A DNA stretch of 64,000 nucleotides from Candidatus Altimarinota bacterium (lineage in GTDB: Bacteria > Patescibacteriota > Gracilibacteria > UBA4473). The notes beneath the pieces are model-generated. The model was not told the DNA's origin and did not search any database. It saw only the letters and a list, made by a program, of their open reading frames with translations. Position 1 is the first letter of the stretch. Every line of letters begins with the position of its first letter. Positions 25,121 through 34,084 of this stretch are shown one piece after another. Position numbers and translations under genes: made by a program. The stretch is from contig JAGLIF010000003.1 in NCBI GenBank assembly GCA_023143095.1, positions 107,895 through 171,894 of the forward strand. The letters run 5' to 3'.

Positions 25121-25996
25121 TTATTTTTCCATACATTCGTTAAAAAACTGTTCGGCAACTCTATAATTTATTTCCAAAAAATCTTGATGCGCTTTGGATG
25201 CCCGCCCAGAAGCAAGTAATTCAAATATTTGTATATTTTGCGTTAAATCACCACCTGAAATCAATTTAAAATCATTCACTCTGTTTACCCCATAATCCTC
25301 TGGCACAAACGAACCCTTTTCGATTCCTCCTTTTTGCACTTTCCAAAAAAAGGTTTTCCCTCCAACAGATACATCATCCAATCCAAAAACACTATCATGT
25401 ACAAACAAAATATTTTTGCCTAATATTTTTGCTACCGCTGCCAATCTATCTCCCAACGAAGAATCTGAAATTCCAACCATCTGCGCTGTTAAATTTTCCA
25501 CAGGATTTAAAAGAGGTCCTAAAAAGTTAAAAATAGTCGGATGTGATAAGCTTTTCCGAATCGGCGCTAAATTTTTCAATGCTGGATGAAACGCTGGGGC
25601 AAACACAAATGCTACATTTTTTTCTTCTAAATTTTTTAATACTTTTCCAGGAGTATCACAACTCTCTAATCCAAGCTTTTCAATTAAATCAAAACTCCCT
25701 ACTTTTCCTGAAGCAGCTCTATTTCCATGTTTGGCAATCTTGAATTTTTTTGATAATTTTAATGCTAATGCCGTAGAAAGATTGATTCTATTTTTACCAC
25801 TTCCACCTGTCCCACAAACATCAAAAACCCGATATCCTGGACAAGATACAACAATTTTTCGTTGTTCCAATTCTCGTATAAATTCCAAAATTTCTTCAAC
25901 ACTTTCTCCTCGTTCATGCAATTCTACCAGTATTTTTTTTACTTCTTCCTGATTATTTTCAGCGTTATCGAGAACAAATTTTGCTAAGTTTTTCAT
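25121..25996 (-). CDS. trpD: Anthranilate phosphoribosyltransferase
   Basis: A 291-residue enzyme transferring phosphoribose from PRPP to anthranilate. The PRPP loop is DVCGTGGSGKNRINLST, where relatives have GTGGD, and KHGNRAASGKVGSFDLIEKLG follows. It is about 50 residues shorter than typical TrpD, losing mostly N-terminal helices and C-terminal sequence, in keeping with the compact style of this genome. It overlaps trpG by ATGA. Confidence 0.94.
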   Translation of the reverse strand: MKNLAKFVLDNAENNQEEVKKILVELHERGESVEEILEFIRELEQRKIVVSCPGYRVFDVCGTGGSGKNRINLSTALALKLSKKFKIAKHGNRAASGKVGSFDLIEKLGLESCDTPGKVLKNLEEKNVAFVFAPAFHPALKNLAPIRKSLSHPTIFNFLGPLLNPVENLTAQMVGISDSSLGDRLAAVAKILGKNILFVHDSVFGLDDVSVGGKTFFWKVQKGGIEKGSFVPEDYGVNRVNDFKLISGGDLTQNIQIFELLASGRASKAHQDFLEINYRVAEQFFNECMEK

Positions 25997-26583
25997 TTTG
26001 TTTTTAAAAAATTTTCTAAAATTTCCATACCAGTCTTTGTTCCAATAGACTCAGGATGAAACTGTAAACCAAAAATTTTTTCATCTGCTTTTTCACACGC
26101 CATCACCAACCCTTCATCATCTTGTGTTTGAGCTGTTATTGTTAATTCTACTGGGAAATTTTCTTTCTTCACAACCATGGAATGATACCGCATCCCTTTA
26201 ATTGTTACAGGCATTCCATCAAAAAGCCCTCCTTCTGTTTTTAGAATTTTCATTAACCACCTTTTTCCATGTACAGGTGCAACTTTTTCTATTTTTCCAC
26301 CAAAAATTTTTCCAATTAACTGATGTCCCAAGCACACCCCCAAAATAGGAATTTTCCCACGAAACACCTTGAACAATTCCTCACCGTTTCCAATATCTTT
26401 TACATTTTCTACTGTTCCAGGTCCTGGTGAGAACACGAGATAGTCTGGATTTAATTCTAGCGCTTTTTCTGTAGATATTTCGTCATTTCGGTGAACAAAT
26501 ACCTCACATCCCAACTGCTGAAAATATTGCACTAGATTATAGGTAAAACTATCGTAATTATCGATCAATAATAATTTTTTCAT
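25993..26583 (-). CDS. trpG: Anthranilate synthase glutaminase subunit
   Basis: A 196-residue class I glutamine amidotransferase that feeds ammonia to TrpE. The catalytic triad is Cys in GVCLGHQ and His/Glu in LQFHPES; the oxyanion loop is FSPGPGTVENVKDIG. The order trpE-trpG with ATGA overlap assigns it to tryptophan rather than folate synthesis, although such subunits can serve both. Confidence 0.95.
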   Translation of the reverse strand: MKKLLLIDNYDSFTYNLVQYFQQLGCEVFVHRNDEISTEKALELNPDYLVFSPGPGTVENVKDIGNGEELFKVFRGKIPILGVCLGHQLIGKIFGGKIEKVAPVHGKRWLMKILKTEGGLFDGMPVTIKGMRYHSMVVKKENFPVELTITAQTQDDEGLVMACEKADEKIFGLQFHPESIGTKTGMEILENFLKTK

Positions 26584-27932
26584 TTTTGCAGAACATAATT
26601 AAAAATTTTACATAAACTCTTCGCTTTATTGTGTATTTCTAACCATTCTTTTTGAGGATTGGAATCCTGCACAATCCCTGCTCCAATTCGAAATTTTGCC
26701 ACTCCATCCTGACAAAAGAAGCTTCTAATCGCAATGCAAAATTCCATATTTCCATCCGCAGAGAAGTATCCCACTGCACCTCCATACAGATTTCTAGGAT
26801 GTGTTTCTGCTTGATAAATCAAATCAATCGCTCGAATTTTAGGTGCACCAGAAAGCGTCCCCGCAGGAAAAATAGCCTCAAAAAAATCTACCTCATCATA
26901 CTTTTTCTCATCAATTTCACCTTCTAAATCTGAAACCATGTGCATAACATTCGCAAATTTTCGTGCATATTTTTCCTTTATCACTTTTACGCTTCCTGCC
27001 TTACAAATTTTTCCTAAATCATTACGACCCAAATCTACCAACATATCATGTTCTGCATTTTCTTTTGGATCTTCTTTCATTTCTTGCAATATTCGCCCAT
27101 CTGCTTCTTCTGTTTTTCCTCGAAATCGCGTTCCGGCAATCGTTGAGTATGTCACTTTTTCTCCTCTCTTGGAACCCAATATTTCTGGACTCGCTCCACA
27201 CACCTGCCCATGCTTCCCAAAATCGAAAAAAAAGAGATGTGTCGTAGGTTCAATTTGCCGTAAAACTTCATAAAAATCTAATCCATCTTTTTCTCCTATT
27301 TCACAAGAAAATCCATTAGACAAGATTATTTGAAAAATTTCTCCATCTATTATTTTTTGTTTCGCCCATTCCACTTTTTTGAAAAATTCCTCCGACTTTA
27401 AATCCGATTCAAAAGAGGAAAAATCCGCATACTGATCTGTTTTTAAATCCTCAAGACTACAAGAGGGAATCTCTACTTCTTTCGCCCGTTCTAAGATTGA
27501 TTTATTTTCTTTTTGTTCCACTCCTCCATTTTCCATAGTAGAAAATGCAAATATTTTCTGCTTAGTATGATCAAAAATAAAAAAACGAGAAAATTCATAA
27601 AAAATTGCATGAGGCTTTCTTGATGTTTTTTGATATTGAGACTCTATTTCATTAAAAATTTCAAAATTAAAATACCCAATCAACCCTCCTGCAAAATGAA
27701 AATTCCGAGGGAACTTTTTCGACTGTAAAATACCTTTTCTTATTTTTTCAAAAGAATTTTCTTTTGTAACAATTTCTTGAATAGGAGAAAAAGCCAAAAT
27801 AGAAAATTTATTTTTTTCATCAACTGTTGCCGACTCCAACAATGCCAATGGAGTGCCAAACTGTTCTCGAACAACCGAAAATACCGTCGTAGGTATTATA
27901 CCTTTTTCATAATCAAAAACCTCTAGAATCAT
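26580..27932 (-). CDS. trpE: Anthranilate synthase component I
   Basis: A 450-residue chorismate-utilising enzyme. The tryptophan feedback motif LLES is present (PLALLESAT, about residues 30-38), so end-product inhibition is expected. The catalytic core shows GGLIGYF, TIAGTRFRG, AEHDMLVDLGRNDLG, PAGTLSGAPKIRAIDLI and YGGAVGYFS. It overlaps the TrpR-like gene upstream and trpG downstream by ATGA. It is somewhat short for the family (usually about 490-520). Confidence 0.95.
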   Translation of the reverse strand: MILEVFDYEKGIIPTTVFSVVREQFGTPLALLESATVDEKNKFSILAFSPIQEIVTKENSFEKIRKGILQSKKFPRNFHFAGGLIGYFNFEIFNEIESQYQKTSRKPHAIFYEFSRFFIFDHTKQKIFAFSTMENGGVEQKENKSILERAKEVEIPSCSLEDLKTDQYADFSSFESDLKSEEFFKKVEWAKQKIIDGEIFQIILSNGFSCEIGEKDGLDFYEVLRQIEPTTHLFFFDFGKHGQVCGASPEILGSKRGEKVTYSTIAGTRFRGKTEEADGRILQEMKEDPKENAEHDMLVDLGRNDLGKICKAGSVKVIKEKYARKFANVMHMVSDLEGEIDEKKYDEVDFFEAIFPAGTLSGAPKIRAIDLIYQAETHPRNLYGGAVGYFSADGNMEFCIAIRSFFCQDGVAKFRIGAGIVQDSNPQKEWLEIHNKAKSLCKIFNYVLQK

Positions 27933-28222
27933 TTTTTTGTTATTTCTTTAAAAAAATTGGGAAATATTTCTGCCCCCACTCCAAACTGGAGTTCTTCACT
28001 TCCTCTCGAAATCTGAGAAATAGAAACTCCTAGCTTTTGAGAAATTTCTCGTTGTGGTTTCCCTTTTAAAAGCATTTCCACCACCCGATATCTATCTCCA
28101 AGAACTTTTACTTCTTTAGGAGTAAGAAAAGCTTTAAAAAAATCTTGAATTTCTTTCTCTGTCTGAAGCTCAAACACCTTTTTAGCAATTTGAGGAAGTG
28201 GCGACCTTTTTAAAAATTTCAT
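27929..28222 (-). CDS. TrpR/YerC-family repressor-like protein
   Basis: A 97-residue all-helical protein of the Trp-repressor superfamily: FLTPKEVKVLGDRYRVVEML, then the helix-turn-helix PQREISQKLGVSISQISRGS. It is the first gene of the trp operon and overlaps trpE by ATGA, so it probably regulates the operon and itself. Whether it binds tryptophan, like TrpR, or another ligand, like YerC/YecD relatives, cannot be told. I chose ATG 28222 (MKFLKRSPLPQ); the longer 28264 start runs over the predicted promoter. Confidence 0.87.
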   Translation of the reverse strand: MKFLKRSPLPQIAKKVFELQTEKEIQDFFKAFLTPKEVKVLGDRYRVVEMLLKGKPQREISQKLGVSISQISRGSEELQFGVGAEIFPNFFKEITKK

Positions 28223-28249
28223 TTTGTAATGGTATAACGGTACAAAAAG

Positions 28250-28278
28250 ACTATATTTTGTCAATAAAAATCATCCAA
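28250..28278 (-). promoter_or_regulatory. Predicted trp operon promoter
   Basis: On the minus strand TTGGAT, 17 bp, TATAGT. The start would fall near 28243 and the leader is about 21 nt, containing GTACCGTTATACC, which may be a regulator site. No leader peptide or attenuator hairpin is visible. Confidence 0.45.
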
Positions 28279-28312
28279 GAGAAAGCTTTTTTATTTTTGT
28301 TATAAAATCCTT

Positions 28313-28318
28313 TATACT
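28313..28318 (+). promoter_or_regulatory. -10 box for leaderless ruvC
   Basis: TATACT lies exactly 6 nt before the ruvC ATG, placing transcription start at the start codon. A further extended -10 (AATGGTATAAC, 28227-28237) on the same strand is about 90 nt upstream. Confidence 0.5.
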
Positions 28319-28324
28319 TCCTTT

Positions 28325-28804
28325 ATGAAAATTATTGGAATTGATCCAGGATATGAACGCTGCGGTTTTGCCATTCTAGAAAAGAAAAATTCTGAACTTT
28401 TCCTTAAAAGTTTTGGGATTATTCGGACTGATTCGAAAACACCTTTTGTTGAACGACAAACGGAAATAGCACGAGATTTTTCTCAACTCTTAAAAAAACA
28501 TAAACCACAAGTACTTTCCATTGAAGACTTGTTTTTTGCTCAAAATGTTACTACAGGGTTAAAAGTTGCTCAAATCCGAGGAATTCTTATCTATCTAGCC
28601 CATGAATTTGGATGTCGAATTTTGGAACCAAAACCAGTCGAAATAAAAAGTGCGTTCTGTGGAAATGGAAAAGCCAATAAAGTAGAAATGCAAAAAATGA
28701 CCCAAATAATATTTAACCTTGAATCCTCCCCGAAAATGGACGATGCAGCAGATGCTATTGCAGCAGGCTTTTTTGCCACACAAAATCTTTCTATTACAGA
28801 TTAA
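28325..28804 (+). CDS. ruvC: Holliday junction resolvase RuvC
   Basis: A 159-residue RNase H-fold endonuclease resolving recombination junctions. The acidic catalytic residues are in GIDPGYERCG (Asp7), SIEDLFFAQN (Glu) and KMDDAADAIAAG (Asp pair). Length is normal. It is divergent from the trp operon; ruvA and ruvB are not in the window. There is no Shine-Dalgarno, and a -10 box sits 6 nt before the ATG. Confidence 0.96.
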   Translation: MKIIGIDPGYERCGFAILEKKNSELFLKSFGIIRTDSKTPFVERQTEIARDFSQLLKKHKPQVLSIEDLFFAQNVTTGLKVAQIRGILIYLAHEFGCRILEPKPVEIKSAFCGNGKANKVEMQKMTQIIFNLESSPKMDDAADAIAAGFFATQNLSITD

Positions 28805-28961
28805 ACAGCTCCACTCTACCCTTATTTCTACCCCTTTCTCGCCTCTCCCTCATTCCTACCTATTTTCTTTACATTCTTTTTGTTACAAACTTATTAATTC
28901 AACATTTCCTTGTAAAAATGTTGTGAAATAAAGTTGTTTTGCAGATTTTTCTTTAAAATGG

Positions 28962-28967
28962 TATAAT
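28962..28967 (+). promoter_or_regulatory. Extended -10 promoter, leaderless
   Basis: TTGCAG (28939-28944), 17 bp, TATAAT (28962-28967) with an extended ATGG before it. Only 6 nt separate the -10 from the ATG at 28974, so the mRNA should start at the start codon. Confidence 0.65.
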
Positions 28968-28973
28968 TAGCAG

Positions 28974-29840
28974 ATGGAAAATGAAAATAAGCCTACTTTT
29001 CTACCTTCTCAAGAAGAAACCGCCTCACCAAAAGGAAATGAAACTCCCGCTGTAAAAAAGGCTGAAGAGATTGAAGAAAAAATAAAAAATGTAGCAAATA
29101 TAGATGATGAATCCCTTCTCATTGAGGATGATGGCGACTTTTTTTGGGTTTTACAGCGCGTAGTTTGGGGAATTTTAAAAACTACTGTCGTTTTAGGATT
29201 ACTTCTTTTTCTTGGTTGGAGTATTTGGGGAAAAGAAATTTCTCTGTGGAAAAAGAAAGATATCCTCAAACAACCAACTAGTCCGATAATAATAACAACA
29301 ACAACTCCATTAAAAACAGATGGCTCTTATATATTTGAAATTGCTCAAAAGGCTTTCTTTCTTGAAAAAGCTCGGATTTCAAAGCAATCCAATATCATTA
29401 TTGATGCTGTTATTTGGTTAAAAACCGCTAAAAGTCTTGGCGAAATTTCTACAGTTGTTTTACGAATTCAATCACCAGAAACAAGAGCTCAAAAGATTGA
29501 AGAGACACTTGTTGCACTAGATAAATCCTTTGAGGAATCCAAAAAAATACAGGGAAAACTGCGACAGCAGGGCGAAAAAGCTTTACTAAAATTCGAACAA
29601 GAAAATAGGATAATTGAAGCGCTCAATACTCAAATTGAGTCTGAAATACAACACCTTCAACCTCAAAACATAACAACTCTTTTGTCCCAAAAAATTGAAG
29701 CACAAAAACGTGCTGTTGAATTTGGATCTCAGGGAAAACTTTTGAAAACTTTATTCTTAAATATTCAAAATTTTGACCAACTTCTTCGATCTCTATCTGT
29801 CCCAATGGCAAACCCGATAACCGAACTGAAAAATCAATAA
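28974..29840 (+). CDS. Single-pass membrane protein with C-terminal helical domain
   Basis: A 288-residue protein of unknown family. Residues 1-60 are acidic and low complexity, one transmembrane helix spans about 70-90 (LKTTVVLGLLLFLGWSIWG), a Thr-rich linker (TSPIIITTTTP) follows, and residues 115-288 are predicted long helices rich in Gln and Glu (KIEETLVALDKSFEESKKIQ). The layout suggests a cytoplasmic acidic head and an extracytoplasmic helical bundle. It is convergent with the next gene, overlapping it by 7 nt. Its promoter appears leaderless. Confidence 0.8.
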   Translation: MENENKPTFLPSQEETASPKGNETPAVKKAEEIEEKIKNVANIDDESLLIEDDGDFFWVLQRVVWGILKTTVVLGLLLFLGWSIWGKEISLWKKKDILKQPTSPIIITTTTPLKTDGSYIFEIAQKAFFLEKARISKQSNIIIDAVIWLKTAKSLGEISTVVLRIQSPETRAQKIEETLVALDKSFEESKKIQGKLRQQGEKALLKFEQENRIIEALNTQIESEIQHLQPQNITTLLSQKIEAQKRAVEFGSQGKLLKTLFLNIQNFDQLLRSLSVPMANPITELKNQ

Positions 29841-31648
29841 AGAATTTGTTCCCATACTCTTGAAGTTATTTTTCGAAACTTCTGTCGAGAAACTTTATCT
29901 TTGTTCTCCGTTCTTTTTTTTGTAGAAAATACTGTTTTTTGATCTAAAACAAAGGGTATTCCTAATGAAACTAATGATTGTTTTTGTATAATTCCCTCAA
30001 GAAACTCTCTGTCAACTTCTGCCAAAAAATCATCAAAAAATCCATCTAAAGCCTGCTCGCTTTCTATTTTTCTTTTTTTCGCATACGGTTTATAAAGCTC
30101 TTTTTTCAAAAAAGTTTTTATAGTTTTCTCATTAAAACCTACCGAAGAACTTCCTTTGGGCAAGGAAAAAACTCTTATCGTTACACTATTTTTTGCTTCC
30201 GAAAAATCTTCAACCTCAAGCTCTATTAAATGATTTCCTAATTCATCAATTCGAAGTGCTTTGGGATTTTTATTCTTCGAAAAAACTACTCCATCTAACT
30301 TCCAAATAAAGTTTTTTAAGTCATGATTACCATCTGGATCGGAAGAATCCTCTGCCGTTAAATTTATAGTAAACGGAACAGTTCCAGTCGTTCTTCCTGT
30401 ACCTTGTACCGTGATATTAGCAATTGGTTGCTGATTTTTTTTAATATTTTGTTTCCCTGCCGAACCATTGAAGTGCCGAAAAAAATCCATCGCTCTATTT
30501 GTATCAAAAAAGTTTGTATTTCTAGCTACTGATTCGTTTTTTACTAATCCCTCTATTTCCACACACGCACCTTGCCAATGACTCTTATTTTTCTCCTTAC
30601 GAGATTCCTCTGTTTGGCTAAGCTCTCCCGACTGATAACAAACAAAATCCTCCGTCTGTTCCCAAGATGTCCCAGAAAATAAAATAAGCTCATAAGTTCC
30701 AGATCCTGCCGAAAGCCCTTTTCGCTTGGAAGAATAAATACGATATGGTGGAGTTTTTTTGCTTGAAAGAATTGTGTCCATTTCTAAAACCAAAAATTCT
30801 CCAGGCTTTACCCAAAAATCTTCTTCAAAAAAATAAAGTGTTGTTCCGTTGTGTTTTATTTCTGCATATTTTAAATTTATCTGCTCTGGTCCACTTCGAA
30901 AATAAATCTCTAAAAAATCGTTCTTTGGAAAAGTCTGATTTGGAGAGATTTCTGAAAAAAGAATTTGAACTTCCTCTGGAAAAGATGGTGGATTCTTGTT
31001 TGGTTTTCCTTTTGTATGATCATATTTTGGTTCTGAAATTTTAAAAATAAGCGGAAACCACTCTTTTTCAAAAAACTCTATATTCCATATTTCTGCTGAG
31101 TATTTTTGTCCATTTTTAGTAAAGGATTTTGTCTTTGGATATGTGGCTTGTGTTAAAATAACATCTTCTTTATCCAAAATTTTTATTGTAGCTCCTTTAT
31201 CAGGAAGTGAAAAGGGAAGATTCTCCCAAGAGAACCAGAAACGATAACTTTCATTTTTTGGAAAGATAATAAGTCTATCTGAAGCCAGTCTTTCACTCCC
31301 TGTACCAGAAAAGACATCACTCGACAAAACAAATCCTGAACCCGAAAGAGCCACACTTTGTCCTGCCAAGCTCAACGCACCATCTCCAAAAACAAGTCCT
31401 TCACGATAATCTAAAAAACGCTTTTTCATTCCTTCGTTTTTTTGTATTTTCCAGTCAGAAATATCAACCGCCCCTTCTGATTGAATAAAAAACTCAAGCC
31501 ATTCCTTTTCAGCTGCTATGGAAATAGGTGCAATCTCTGATATTTCCACAGAAGTTGGAATCCAAGAACGAAACGCTTCACCCCTTCCTCCTATCCATAA
31601 AAAGACAAAAAAAAGAAGCACTCCTTTAACGATATTTTTCTTCTTCAT
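29834..31648 (-). CDS. Secreted protein with lamin-tail-like and PKD-like domains
   Basis: A 604-residue exported protein with an N-terminal signal peptide (about 1-25). Residues 30-190 and about 225-350 each look like a lamin-tail (LTD) domain: VEISEIAPIS..EWLEFFIQ..DISDWKI, then ILFSEISPNQ..DFLEIYF. A PKD-like domain with DSSDPDGNHDLKNFIWKLDG follows at about 405-500. The C-terminal 100 residues are charged and unassigned. LTD proteins of bacteria are usually surface-attached; here it is probably a cell-surface or wall protein. No membrane anchor is seen at the C-terminus. Confidence 0.75.
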   Translation of the reverse strand: MKKKNIVKGVLLFFVFLWIGGRGEAFRSWIPTSVEISEIAPISIAAEKEWLEFFIQSEGAVDISDWKIQKNEGMKKRFLDYREGLVFGDGALSLAGQSVALSGSGFVLSSDVFSGTGSERLASDRLIIFPKNESYRFWFSWENLPFSLPDKGATIKILDKEDVILTQATYPKTKSFTKNGQKYSAEIWNIEFFEKEWFPLIFKISEPKYDHTKGKPNKNPPSFPEEVQILFSEISPNQTFPKNDFLEIYFRSGPEQINLKYAEIKHNGTTLYFFEEDFWVKPGEFLVLEMDTILSSKKTPPYRIYSSKRKGLSAGSGTYELILFSGTSWEQTEDFVCYQSGELSQTEESRKEKNKSHWQGACVEIEGLVKNESVARNTNFFDTNRAMDFFRHFNGSAGKQNIKKNQQPIANITVQGTGRTTGTVPFTINLTAEDSSDPDGNHDLKNFIWKLDGVVFSKNKNPKALRIDELGNHLIELEVEDFSEAKNSVTIRVFSLPKGSSSVGFNEKTIKTFLKKELYKPYAKKRKIESEQALDGFFDDFLAEVDREFLEGIIQKQSLVSLGIPFVLDQKTVFSTKKRTENKDKVSRQKFRKITSRVWEQILY

Positions 31649-31828
31649 CTTTTTGGTTCTAGCTTGTTTTAAAACAAATAAAAAATGGCGTTCTTCATCT
31701 TTCGTTCATTCTTTTATTGAGAAAACACAAAAAGGACAAATGGATTCCTGCTTTCGTAGGATTTATCAATGTTTCCTTAACGGAATGAAGCAACTTGCGA
31801 AAAACTGAAAAAATCGGATGATGTCCTT

Positions 31829-33133
31829 GTGAAAAAATATCTTTTCCGTGGGGGAGCACTTCTTGGAATATCAGCCATTTTATCAAAACTGGTAAGTTTC
31901 TTTCGTGATCGATTATTATTAGATATTTTTCCTACAGAAAAAGTAGATATCGTTTTTGCCGCCTTCCGTATTCCTGATTTTTTTTACTATTTATTTGTCG
32001 GTGCAACAATCTCTGTAATTTTTTTGCCACGAGTTATTGATTTGAAAGAAAAAGAAAAATTGGAATATTTCTCCAGTTTTTTATGGGGAGTTCTTTTTTT
32101 CTTTGGCGGTTTGAGTTTATTGGGTATTTTTTCTGTAGAATTTCTCGTTCAGCTTTTCGCAAAAGGCTTTGACAAGCACCTTCAAGGAGAAATTGCAACA
32201 CTATCGCAATTGCTTTTTGGTTCTGTTTTTCTTCTTTCTCTTTCGGGTGTTTTTGCAGCGTTTCTGCAAGCTAAACAAAAGTTTATTTCAATTGCCTTAG
32301 CTCCACTTTTTTACATGAGTGGAATTTGTATTGGACTTTTTCTTTTTCGAGACTCTTTTGGGCTTTTGATTATTGGCTACTCTGCTATCTTTGGGGGATT
32401 TTTACACCTTTTTGCAAATATGTTGTATTTCTTTCTCAACAAAGGCAAAATTGGTTTTTTCTGGAAAAAACCAATTTCTGCTTGGAAAAACTTCCAAGCA
32501 GATTTTTGGAGAAGAGTTTTAAACAATTCAGCCTTTCAACTCAATCAAAGTGCAGATATTCTCATTGCAAGTTTCCTCATTACAGGGTCAATTACTGCTT
32601 TTTCCATTGGAACGAATTTAGGTCACTTTTTACTCTCTATTGTAGGCTTTTCTGTAGCGAATTCTGCATTCCCAAAGTTAACTAAGCATAAATTTAATTG
32701 GTCAAAACAAAAAATAATTCTCCACAATGCATTAAAATGGATTTTGCTTTTCTGTATTCCCGCAACCATTTTTGCACTCTTCTTTTTAAGAGAAATTTTA
32801 GAACTTGGCTTTGGACTTTCCGATACCCCACTTGAAATGACCCATACTGTTTTCTTTTGGACGGTTCTTTCTCTTCCCGCCGCTTGTATGATTCCCGTTT
32901 TGTCGAGAGTTTTTTTGGCCAATGACGATACCTCTACCCCTCTCTGGATCAACTTTTGCTCTCTACTTGGTGCTACAGGACTTGCAGCCTATCTATCCCT
33001 TATCGTATTCCCCCCCGAAAAAGCTATTTTGGGATTAGCTCTTGGTAATTTTACTGCTAATTTTTTAACGCTAGGACTCTTTTGGTTTTTCTTTCAACGA
33101 AAAATCAAAATGACTTCTGTCGACTCAATTTAA
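31829..33133 (+). CDS. murJ: Lipid II flippase MurJ
   Basis: A 434-residue MATE/MOP-family membrane protein with about 12-14 helices that flips the peptidoglycan precursor. The N-terminus LFRGGALLGISAILSKLVSFFRDRLLLDIF has the conserved Arg-rich first cavity, and AAFRIPDFFYYLFVGATISVIFLPRVID is diagnostic. It is slightly shorter than the usual 510 residues, lacking the last helices. The start is a GTG; the nearby ATGs run into a stop at once. It begins a run of co-directional genes (rluD-like, aroC, aroE). Confidence 0.93.
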   Translation: MKKYLFRGGALLGISAILSKLVSFFRDRLLLDIFPTEKVDIVFAAFRIPDFFYYLFVGATISVIFLPRVIDLKEKEKLEYFSSFLWGVLFFFGGLSLLGIFSVEFLVQLFAKGFDKHLQGEIATLSQLLFGSVFLLSLSGVFAAFLQAKQKFISIALAPLFYMSGICIGLFLFRDSFGLLIIGYSAIFGGFLHLFANMLYFFLNKGKIGFFWKKPISAWKNFQADFWRRVLNNSAFQLNQSADILIASFLITGSITAFSIGTNLGHFLLSIVGFSVANSAFPKLTKHKFNWSKQKIILHNALKWILLFCIPATIFALFFLREILELGFGLSDTPLEMTHTVFFWTVLSLPAACMIPVLSRVFLANDDTSTPLWINFCSLLGATGLAAYLSLIVFPPEKAILGLALGNFTANFLTLGLFWFFFQRKIKMTSVDSI

Positions 33134-33134
33134 C

Positions 33135-34061
33135 ATGTTTAAAAAAACAATAAAAATTACTCCCGAAGAAGCAGGTGTTCGAATTGATAAACTTTGTGGT
33201 CAGCTCTTTTCTCAGCTTTCAAGATCTCGCTGGCAAAATTACGGAAAGTTTTATTGCAACAGTATTGCAAAAACTAACAAAACAAGGACACAGAGCGGTG
33301 ATGTCTGGAATGTTGAGTGTGAAGAAGAGTCTCCTATTTCTGAAAATCTTGTTCCATGGAATTACCCATTAATTATTCTAAAAGAAACAGAAAACTGGGT
33401 AGCAATTGAAAAACCTGTAGGTCTTTCCGTCCACCCCTCTTCATCTGAAAACTCACAAAAAACAATCATAAATGCACTACTCTACCATTTTGGTAAAAAT
33501 CTTTCAGAAAATTTCGATGAAATTGAAGGAAAAAGAATTCCTCGTCCCGGTCTTGTCCATCGCTTGGACAAAGTTACTTCTGGAATACTCCTAATCGCCA
33601 AAAATAATAAAACTCATAGAACTCTTCAAGAAAATTGGAACCAAACAAAAAAAACCTACTGTGCAGTTGTCCACGGCACACCCCCAAAGAAAGGAAAAAT
33701 TGAAGGAGCTATTTTTCGAGACCCAAAAAATCGGAAAAAAATGACCGTATCTAAGCATGAAAAATCAAAAGAAGCCATTACTTTTTTTGAAAATCTTGGC
33801 ACAAAAAAGAATTTTTCACTTCTCAAGATAAACATTCCAACAGGACGAACTCATCAGATTCGTGTCCACTTGAGCGCAATCGGCTTTCCAATTTTGGGTG
33901 ATATCCTCTATGGGGGAGACACATCCGAACGAGTCTTTCTTCACGCCGAAACACTTATTTTCCCTGATCCACAAAACCCTCAACACTTTATTAAAATTGA
34001 ATCAGCGGTTCCAGATATTTTTTATCAAAAAAGTATCTGTAAAGCAGATGACAAATCCTGA
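33135..34061 (+). CDS. RluD-family 23S rRNA pseudouridine synthase
   Basis: A 308-residue enzyme. Residues 1-70 form an S4-like RNA-binding domain (AGVRIDKLCGQLFSQLSRSRWQ). The catalytic domain follows, with HRLDKVTSGILLIAKN carrying the active-site Asp near residue 148, and PTGRTHQIRVHLSAIGFPILGD as the conserved C-terminal motif. The family modifies 23S rRNA (RluD/RluC targets); the exact site cannot be told. It lies 1 nt after the murJ stop. A TTGCAACAGTATTGCAA palindrome is embedded at 33254-33270. Confidence 0.92.
   Translation: MFKKTIKITPEEAGVRIDKLCGQLFSQLSRSRWQNYGKFYCNSIAKTNKTRTQSGDVWNVECEEESPISENLVPWNYPLIILKETENWVAIEKPVGLSVHPSSSENSQKTIINALLYHFGKNLSENFDEIEGKRIPRPGLVHRLDKVTSGILLIAKNNKTHRTLQENWNQTKKTYCAVVHGTPPKKGKIEGAIFRDPKNRKKMTVSKHEKSKEAITFFENLGTKKNFSLLKINIPTGRTHQIRVHLSAIGFPILGDILYGGDTSERVFLHAETLIFPDPQNPQHFIKIESAVPDIFYQKSICKADDKS
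33254..33270. repeat. 17-bp TTGCAA palindrome in RluD-like gene
   Basis: TTGCAACAGTATTGCAA, read in the frame T TGC AAC AGT ATT GCA A. Confidence 0.7.
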
Positions 34062-34084
34062 ATATTTCGTATTATTCCTTTATC

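Noticed and set aside
28224..28312. trp attenuator or T-box leader
   Set aside because: The predicted leader is only about 21 nt, with no Trp-codon peptide and no competing hairpins.
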